In this document: in pieces, positions 57,443-64,000 of the stretch
How the letters are laid out: each line of letters starts with the position of its first letter
How positions within the stretch are numbered: position 1 is the stretch's first letter
Assembly: GCA_034766995.1 (NCBI GenBank)
Contig: CM068314.1
Span: forward strand, 15,865,201 to 15,929,200
Direction of reading: 5' to 3'
DNA length: 64,000 nt
Source: Acanthacorydalis orientalis
Lineage: Eukaryota > Arthropoda > Insecta > Megaloptera > Corydalidae
Translations under genes and position numbers: made by a program
The notes under the pieces: generated by a model
What the model saw: only the letters and a program-made list of their open reading frames with translations
Database searches by the model: none
Told to the model about the DNA's origin: nothing

Positions 57443-57990
57443 CGAGGGTCGTTTGATAAGTTTGCAGTCAAAGCAGTGAAATTGCGCTGAAGAAAGCGAA
57501 GACCGTTTTGTCGACTCGGAAGGTCATGGCCACTGTTTCTTAGGATACCTAAGGAGTAATCCTGATCGACTTACTTAATGAAGGGAAAAATGATAATATG
57601 AGCCTATTATGCAACATTGTCAGACTATTTGAAAGAAGAGCTGAAACAAAAACTGCCAAGATTGATATTGAATCCCCGCGCCATTTCACAAATCGACCGT
57701 CGCGATGGTAAAATTGCACGAATTGGGATTTGAATTGATTCCTCATCCACCCTATTCTTCGGACGTGATACCATGCAATTTTTTCCTCTCCCAAAACTTG
57801 AAAATTTATCTCGCTGGGAAGAAATTCTCGCCGAATGAGGATGTCATCACCGCTGTTAATGAGTATTTTGCAAATTCGCTGGATCAAGTGTATAGCTCTC
57901 AATGGAAACTATGTTGAGAAATAAAGGCGTTTTTGTACAAAAAAACGGGGTTTAACTTGCTTTTTTACAATACTTATCAAACAACTCTCG
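57443..57990 (+). mobile_element. Internally deleted mariner, second type
   Basis: The ends are CGAGGGTCGTTTGATAAGTT and its inverted copy ACTTATCAAACAACTCTCG, both flanked by TA as expected for mariner insertion. The terminal repeat differs from the one at 16.8 kb, so this is another subfamily. The 548-bp body keeps the end of the first catalytic block and most of the region around the third catalytic aspartate; the N-terminal DNA-binding half is gone. It is about 40% of the usual element length. The G+C content is clearly higher than in the surroundings. It cannot move by itself. Confidence 0.93.
57490..57917 (+). pseudogene. mariner transposase, catalytic-domain remnant
   Basis: An early segment reads KTVLSTRKVMATVS, stop, DT, stop, GVILIDLLNEGK, a familiar mariner block here broken by two stops. 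After NMSLLCNIVRLFERRAE the frame shifts. A tail follows with PFHKSTVAMVKLHELGFEL, then IPHPPYSSDVIPCNFF, and later LAGKKFSPNEDVITAVNEYF. HPPYSSD holds the third aspartate of the D,D34D triad. The stretch that should hold the second one (usually DNAP) has been lost: the matching frame reads a stop and then IPAPFHKS. The first aspartate lies in the deleted part. The frame ends at the normal C-terminus near 57,917. It is a dead gene: stops, frameshift and missing catalytic residues. Confidence 0.9.
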
Positions 57991-59511
57991 TACTACTGTA
58001 GAATTTATTTTTCACTATTGTAAATTTTGTTTAAATAGCTATAAAATTTACAATGAATAAAGTCTATTGTAATTCTTACTATTTTGTATAAATATTTATA
58101 TACTAGAAGTAATATTAAATGAATGATATCTATATAAAATATCAGTACGTTTTAATGTTTAATTTTATATAAAAGGTAAATTTAAATTTTCATGATGTGC
58201 GAAATAAATAGATGTATTTTTATTTAGATAATGAACACAGATAACACGTTATCAATTGATCACTTTATCGAGATGATGATGTGTTCATGGTAAACAGTAC
58301 ATATTCGAAACTTTATGAAGACATTGTGGTAAATGAACATAAATCAAAATGTGCACATGATAGATTTATAGCATGTATATATAATTTCATGTTTTTACTG
58401 CAACTGGCATATACAAAGTTCATCGAGATGGTACTTGAAAATATATTATTAAAGTTCCGCATTTTCGGGTAGCAATGTTTAAATAATCAAACAGGCATTG
58501 TTTTTAAAACAAATTCTCTGCAAATTGTTCAACGTACTTTTGAAACAACATCCGTTTAGTCATAGATATTATCAAATAAACCGTCAAAATATACAACAGT
58601 TAAACTTGAATTTGTATTCGAATATTCAAACGTGGGAAAGTCTGTCAAGCGAGTCTTTATACATTATTAATTAAAACAAAACAAGACGAATACGGTGTAC
58701 ATTGCGTACTGCTTTAATTGGCTACAACGAAAATGTTTATTTTAAATTTTCTTTACATACATTTTGAATAGTCTTGTCTATTTTAAGATATCTTATAATA
58801 AATTTCTATTGAAATGAAAATTCGAATAGCGATATGTTGAAAATTAGATCAGAATGGAAGACAATTAATGTTCTCTTTTCATACATACATTTTAGATTGT
58901 TTGCTCTTTATAAACTATAAGATATTAAATATTTTACATTTCATTAATTTTACTTTTCTTTCAACGATTCTCTATGTAATAAGAGTTATTTTATTGCAAT
59001 AAAATCACTATTCAAAACGAATAATTGTTAAAATATTATTTAGATTAGGTTGATCTCAGTCTCCCCAGTTTTCTTTAATATAATTACACATTTTTAAAAA
59101 ATATTATATGGAATGTTCTCTCTATGATTAAAAATTTACAAAATTATGTAAAAAAATAAAGACTTATCTAAAGTCATAGAATGATCTCATAGGGTGGTAC
59201 ATACATTTTTTAGCTATCTCTGCAAATGAGTTAAAAGGTTATTTTTCTAATTTTTTTTCTTTTTCTTAATATAAGTTACTTTGATATTTATAAAGGTCAC
59301 AAAATCGTATGTTTGTAAAACAAAAGATTCATTTCAACATTTATAAAAAAAATATTGACATATATAAGTTTATCTTTCCATTTACTTCCTGAAAGTATCT
59401 CAGTAAAAATAAAGAAAATAACACTAATAAATTGTGTAAATAATATTTAGTGTACAAAAAGTGCATCATTTGGTGTTTATTTAATATTTGTTTTATTTCT
59501 AATGTTTAACT

Positions 59512-59548
<37 letters not shown>

Positions 59549-60600
59549 TTTTGAAAAATAATTTCCAGAATACATTTTATGATATCAGTAAATACATCGT
59601 TTTGAACACATAAAAAAATTCGATATTTATTTTATATTTATTTCACTGCAACAATAATTATTTTAAGGTCATATATTTTTTGAATATGCATGAATGCAAA
59701 TAAAATTTGAATAATATGTTAACAAAACTTCGTTTATATTTATTTTTATTGAAAATTTGCATACGTTTTTTCTTACCCAATTTAATTGTTTATAAAAATA
59801 TTTCCTTATTCATTACATAGCTTATTTTTCAAATAAAAAATAAGTATAATTTGGACTAAATGTTTTAACATGCAAATTGATATATGAAAACTTTTATTAG
59901 ACTAAAATAAAAATAAATTTAAGTATTTAAACGACAAAAAATATTTTTCATATTTGTACTTTAATGTTAATGCTTTAAATAAAATTTTAGTATAATTTTA
60001 ACATATCTCATTTAAGATTTTTAAATATTACCTTCCTCATAAATAAGAGCTTCTTTTTATTAGTGAATAAAAAAATATATAATCTTATTTATTATTTCTA
60101 TAATTATACTATCTACAATATTTGTTAATTGTATATGTATTTCTGTATTACTTGCTTATTATTAAACATCATTTCCATTTACACAAAATTAGAATAAACC
60201 TGTATATTAAATTATATTATCTGACTCATTTACTTACAATTCAGATTCTTTTTGTAATGTCTTTGTGTGTTATTTATTTATTTTTTAAGAAACAATGTAT
60301 TATCAATCATATTTATAGAAATATTTTTTAATGCGTATATTTTTATAATTAATTGTAATTAAGAAAAAATAATAAAAAAATACAATTAAAAGTAATATAT
60401 TTAAATATTTCATAGTGTATATGAATTATATTTTTTTTATAAACATAATTTTCATGCTATTAGAAAATTAATAATTTACAAAAAATATGATAAAAAAAAT
60501 GGTTTAATGTTTTTGAATAGTACAAATATGCATTTCTTGTTAGAAATAAAAAGGTTTAAATGTTAAATTGAAAATACTATTTCTTGTTATTAAAATACGT
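57991..60600. other. AT-rich DNA, nothing recognised
   Basis: Short frames at 58,281 and 60,122 have no recognised domain. No repeat partners apart from the (TA)n at 59,515. Confidence 0.5.
59515..59544. repeat. (TA)n microsatellite
   Basis: About 14 units. Confidence 0.92.
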
Positions 60601-60624
60601 GCATGTGTACGTATAAACACATGC
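60601..60624. repeat. Small inverted repeat
   Basis: GCATGTGT and ACACATGC form an 8-bp stem around an 8-base loop, 100 bp past the end of the 127-codon minus frame. Confidence 0.5.
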
Positions 60625-60725
60625 GTTGAAAGAACATATATTTATATCAAACGTACATTGAAAATCGTGCGAATGTAATTGAAACAGTGGTTTAAAAAAA
60701 GTACGGCAAGTTTGAGAATGTTTAA

Positions 60726-61109
60726 TTACGTGAACACATTTCCAGTCAGTGCACATTCTAGAAAAAGTTCACGGTGTACGTGTAATGCTCGTACGTAGTC
60801 ACCATAAATTATTACAGGGACTCTTCCAAAGCCTTTGTTTAAAACCAACAACTCACATTGCTCTACTGAAATATGTGAAAATGTTTCCTTACAAAATGGA
60901 CGTATAACAATTGCTTTGTGATAATAACAATGATCGACTAAACGATTTCTAAGACGAATTTCGATATATAGATTCACGGTATTTGATGCACTGACAAAGA
61001 ATACATCCACCTCAATAGGTACGTCAACAGAAATGATAAACGTAGATGTTTCTGAAGAAAATCTGCACAAAATAAGACACACTTTTATAAGGTTCTCGAA
61101 CAAATACAT
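60726..61109 (-). CDS. Unknown protein or last exon, 127-codon frame
   Basis: This is the longest frame in the window not made of TA repeats, in a locally GC-richer stretch. From its first ATG it reads MYLFENLIKVCLILCRFSSE, then a varied middle (FIISVDVPIEVDVFFVSASN, RLRNRLVDHCYYHKAIVIRP, HISVEQCELLVLNKGFGRVP) and ends ECALTGNVFT. The first 17 residues are hydrophobic and might be a signal or anchor. Alternatively, splice acceptors at TTATTTTGTGCAG (61,063) or TTTTCTTCAG (61,052) would make it a terminal exon starting at about residue 16. Six cysteines are spread along it. Codon choice is mixed and it is not low-complexity, which supports coding. No polyadenylation signal was found close by, and I recognise no family. 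Confidence 0.4.
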   Translation of the reverse strand: MYLFENLIKVCLILCRFSSETSTFIISVDVPIEVDVFFVSASNTVNLYIEIRLRNRLVDHCYYHKAIVIRPFCKETFSHISVEQCELLVLNKGFGRVPVIIYGDYVRALHVHRELFLECALTGNVFT

Positions 61110-63160
61110 GCTGTATGTCAGTTTTTAATACTTTGAATGTTGGGTTTGTTAATAAAATGTCATTTTTTATGAATGTTATATTTTATAACAAGTTCTTTAT
61201 TTCTCTTTCAAAATGAACTGATTGGATAACAAATTTATTAGAAACTTAATATAATACTTTATTTCAGTATTTGTATCCGCATGCTTATTGATAATAATAA
61301 TATATTTTTATATTTATTCCATATAACAATATTTCATTTAGATTAAATTATTTTTCTAACAACATTTAGAATGCAAATTGAGACAATGTTTTAATTAAAA
61401 CAATTTACATGTTTTACATGCTGTAATGGTGAACGCTTAATGAAAATATCTCATATGTCACATATATGTCCTTTTTTGGAAATTAAAACTGCAATTAAAA
61501 GGATTATAAGGGTTTTATGAAATGTTAATTATCATTAAGTTTTACATTGTTTTTACAATATATTTTAACTGGATAATTTAAAAGTATACACTAAACATAC
61601 AGAAGATATATAAAAAACAAAATTTATTGATTTGAATTTTTTATGTTGTCAATAATTATTTTTATTTAATATTATAAAATTGTAAAAATATTGAAGCACG
61701 GTTGAAAAATAAATATCTGTGATATATTATCTACTGATAATTATGTGATAAAGCATCTAACTAAAATGTTTTTATATTTGCAAAATAGTTTTTATATCTA
61801 AAGAAAGATTTTCTAAAAAGTGTTTTTTTTGTCCAAATCCAAACTCAAAATATGCCGATTTTATACATTTAAATAGATTTATCATTAAAAAAATACCTGT
61901 CAACACAAATCTCTTAAATAATAGTTCAATTTAAAAAAAAACTAGGATTAATCATTATGTTATTATTTTTAATAAGACTTCATTATACCAAGAGATCATT
62001 TTTGAGAAAGTTGGATTTTTGTTCTTTTTTTTCTATATGCCATGTTTTTTTTCTATGAGCCATGTTTTTTTTTTGATCAAAATCGAAGTACAGCAATCTT
62101 ACATAGTTTTATTATAACTAAATTGATTACAATGAATATAAGTGTTTTGTCTAGAAAATTGATTCTATTAGCGCAAAAGATTCTTTTATATCCATAGAAG
62201 GATTTTATAAACATCTTACTTTTTCGTCAAAGCCAAAATTTAAAAAAAAACCGAACTTTTATTCAGAAAGCTTGTTTTATATGAACAATACATTCTTTTT
62301 ATCTTAAACTGATTGTCTTAATAAAGTTCAAACTTATGATTTTTAGTAATTATAAAAACAACTTTATTTGATAAAGATTTAAAAATAAATTATTAAAAAC
62401 TATTATTTCAGTTGCTGTCTTAAAATAAAACACAAATAATGATAAAATTAATGAATTTTGGTATAGGAAGAAAAACTGATTTCTATCTTTTTAATACTTG
62501 AATTAAATTTAGAACGAATAAAATAAACTGTAAGAAAATTCCAAATTTTAAAATATGTAATTTTTTAAAACAATAAAATAATATTATTAATATTCTTATA
62601 ATAATTCGAGGTAAAAAAATTAATTTGGATAATTTATAATTCGCGTTATAACAGACTTGTTTCTATTTAAATATTAAGAAATATTAATGAAGCGGAAAAA
62701 TATTCCCAACGATATTATGTTGATAAAATTGTAGAAATGTGTAGACACATGTGAACACATGTGGATGTATTATTTTTTGCATGTATATGTGTGGAAAATA
62801 CCGTAAATTGAAAAATATTTTTTGTGTACATTATTGAAAACTGTTGGGCGAAGTTTACATATGAATTATGGTAACCTTATGTAAAACCCATTATATAATC
62901 CACTAATCCCTTTCTAATTAGCACAACAAACGATCGACAATGTATTAACTAACAGAGCTATTATCTATTGTATGTACCTCGCACGTTAAAATACGTTACC
63001 GATTCTCTCATTGAGTACACAGTATCCAATCAGCTTATACGTTTCCGTATTTCGATTTATTTGTACGGTTCAATGTAATGATACTGATTGAATACATCAC
63101 TAATTACTTCATGTTAGCAAAATATTGCAGATAAACAATTGTACGTGTTATGGGGTACTT
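61110..63160. other. AT-rich DNA, nothing recognised
   Basis: ATGCCATGTTTTTTTTCTAT and ATGAGCCATGTTTTTTTTTT at 62,035-62,080 are a direct repeat. ACACATGTGAACACATGTGG at 62,745 is a two-unit repeat. No open frame. Confidence 0.45.
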
Positions 63161-63170
63161 GTGATTGGAC

Positions 63171-63182
63171 TATATAAAAAGG
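63171..63182 (+). promoter_or_regulatory. TATA box candidate
   Basis: TATATAAAAAGG fits the TATAWAAR consensus and, unlike the many TA runs, ends in a purine-rich G-containing stretch. An inverted CCAAT (ATTGG at 63,164) sits directly upstream. The first ATG downstream is at 63,260, a suitable distance for a short leader. Confidence 0.4.
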
Positions 63183-63259
63183 GTAAAACTGTATTTTTAT
63201 TGTAAACGAAGCGTTCGCTAATCTAATTTACGATCATTAGCTCCCCGGGAGCTCTTGGC

Positions 63260-63510
63260 ATGTTTACCCAACGTGATAAACAGAATTTTCCAGTAGGTTT
63301 TTTTACTTCGTATTTGAATATTAAATTAAACTTTTTATGGCACTCAAATATCGATTTTATTCTTTTTGTATTTTTTTTTAGAACCGTACGTACAGAAATA
63401 GTATTTATATGGATATGTGTGTACAACGGGGAAAAAGACGAGATAAAATTTTATATGGCGAATTATTAAATAAAGTGAATAGGATATATCAACGAATAAC
63501 AATAACTTAA
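63260..63510 (+). CDS. Possible two-exon small gene, unknown product
   Basis: Exon 1 (63,260-63,292) reads MFTQRDKQNFP from the first ATG after the TATA candidate and stops at a donor-like GTAGGT. A run of ten T followed by AG at 63,380-63,381 is a strong acceptor. The 89-nt intron would be a normal insect size. Joined in phase zero, exon 2 (63,382-63,510) stays open for 42 codons: it begins NRTYRNSIYMDMCVQRGKRR and ends NRIYQRITIT. An ATTAAA signal lies near 63,547. The 53-residue product would be basic, with no signal peptide or membrane helix and no family I recognise. The unspliced alternative is a 69-codon frame ending at 63,469. All signals are short and could be chance. Confidence 0.3.
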
Positions 63511-63546
63511 GATGAGGAAAAATACAAGTATTTGTGTTTTTTTTTC

Positions 63547-63552
63547 ATTAAA
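63547..63552 (+). terminator. ATTAAA polyadenylation signal candidate
   Basis: This common variant of AATAAA lies 37 bases after the stop of the possible two-exon gene and follows a T-rich run. Such hexamers are frequent in DNA this AT-rich. Confidence 0.2.
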
Positions 63553-64000
63553 TGGCTCAAATAATGTAATTAAACAGCAAATATTCCTACTTGAAGAAAA
63601 AAGATAATTACAAGGGCTTCTTTTATTGCAATGAAAAGTCTTTGTCTTGTTTTAAGTTTTTAATTATAACAAACTCAACATTTTAACCTATTACTGGAAA
63701 CTCCTGCGGAAGAAGACAATTATACAAAGGTATTGAAGTTTGTTTTAGGCTTCAGTGATTTTGTTAAATGTAAATTAATTCAGTGTATTTGCGGATTGTT
63801 GTCGATCTTCTCTTCAACACCAAGCTTCAAACTCATTACTACTTGATTGTTATGTGAATAGATTGTAACTAAATAAGTAAATCTAGTTCATTTACTAATC
63901 TATTTTTAGATTCAACAGCAGAATAAAACCAATACAAGTGCAAAAATATTTTTTTTAAAAAAAAACAATAACATCAAATTATTCTCCTTATTTTGAACTT
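63553..64000. other. AT-rich DNA, nothing recognised
   Basis: Window end; no feature recognised. Confidence 0.5.

Noticed and set aside
57549..57902. 117-codon minus frame over the second mariner
   Set aside because: Antisense shadow of the catalytic-domain remnant; the plus strand shows the recognisable motifs.

Overview
This window looks like a gene-poor, very AT-rich stretch of an animal nuclear genome, most likely an insect and perhaps hymenopteran. The reasons are: long runs of only A and T, roughly sixty (TA)n microsatellites, decayed mariner and piggyBac DNA transposons of insect type, small islands that keep CpG, and no bacterial-style operons, ribosome binding sites or long ORFs. 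Almost every open frame of 60-120 codons is either a (TA)n run read as Tyr-Ile repeats or chance reading of AT-rich DNA. No complete known protein-coding gene, rRNA, tRNA or CRISPR array was recognised.

Mobile DNA is the best-supported content. Two deleted mariners sit at 16,770-17,328 (terminal repeats plus the transposase DNA-binding half) and 57,443-57,990 (terminal repeats plus the catalytic half). Two more solo mariner ends lie at 16,239 and 16,427. A decayed piggyBac-like element spans about 22,433-23,111, with the C-terminal end of its transposase on the minus strand. Two non-coding families recur. Family B (six copies: 1.1, 5.6, 40.6, 44.2, 48.2 and 51.1 kb) is a 105-210 bp near-perfect hairpin, flanked by TA. 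Family A (about fourteen full or partial copies between 4.5 and 54.1 kb) is a foldback repeat with arms of about 100-150 bp around a short loop. At 44 and 51 kb a family B hairpin sits in the loop of a family A foldback.

Region by region: 0-6.2 kb holds microsatellites, a 277-bp tandem duplication (3.4-3.9 kb), one A and two B copies. An exon-like GC-richer island lies at 6.27-6.61 kb. 7-18 kb is mostly bland AT-rich DNA with an island at 10.4-10.8 kb and the mariner cluster at 16.2-17.3 kb. 18.5-23.1 kb holds the strongest CpG island (18.60-18.76 kb), an A copy, a second island (20.46-20.83 kb), a small inverted repeat and the piggyBac relic. 23-43 kb is microsatellites, A copies at 25.9 and 29.2-31.1 kb, and islands at 28.5, 35.2 and 41.7 kb. 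43-57 kb carries islands at 43.5, 45.2, 47.3 and 49.3 kb, both nested palindromes, and an A cluster at 53.1-54.1 kb. 57-64 kb carries the second mariner and the two best candidates for host coding sequence: a 127-codon minus-strand frame (60,726-61,109) and a possible two-exon small gene with a TATA box (63,171-63,552).

The islands stand out because the background is so AT-rich. They may be exons, promoters or enhancers of a gene whose other parts lie outside the window, which would fit the window being a large intron or intergenic desert. That is inference; the sequence alone does not show which gene. Coordinates of diverged repeat edges were read by eye and may be off by 5-20 bases.
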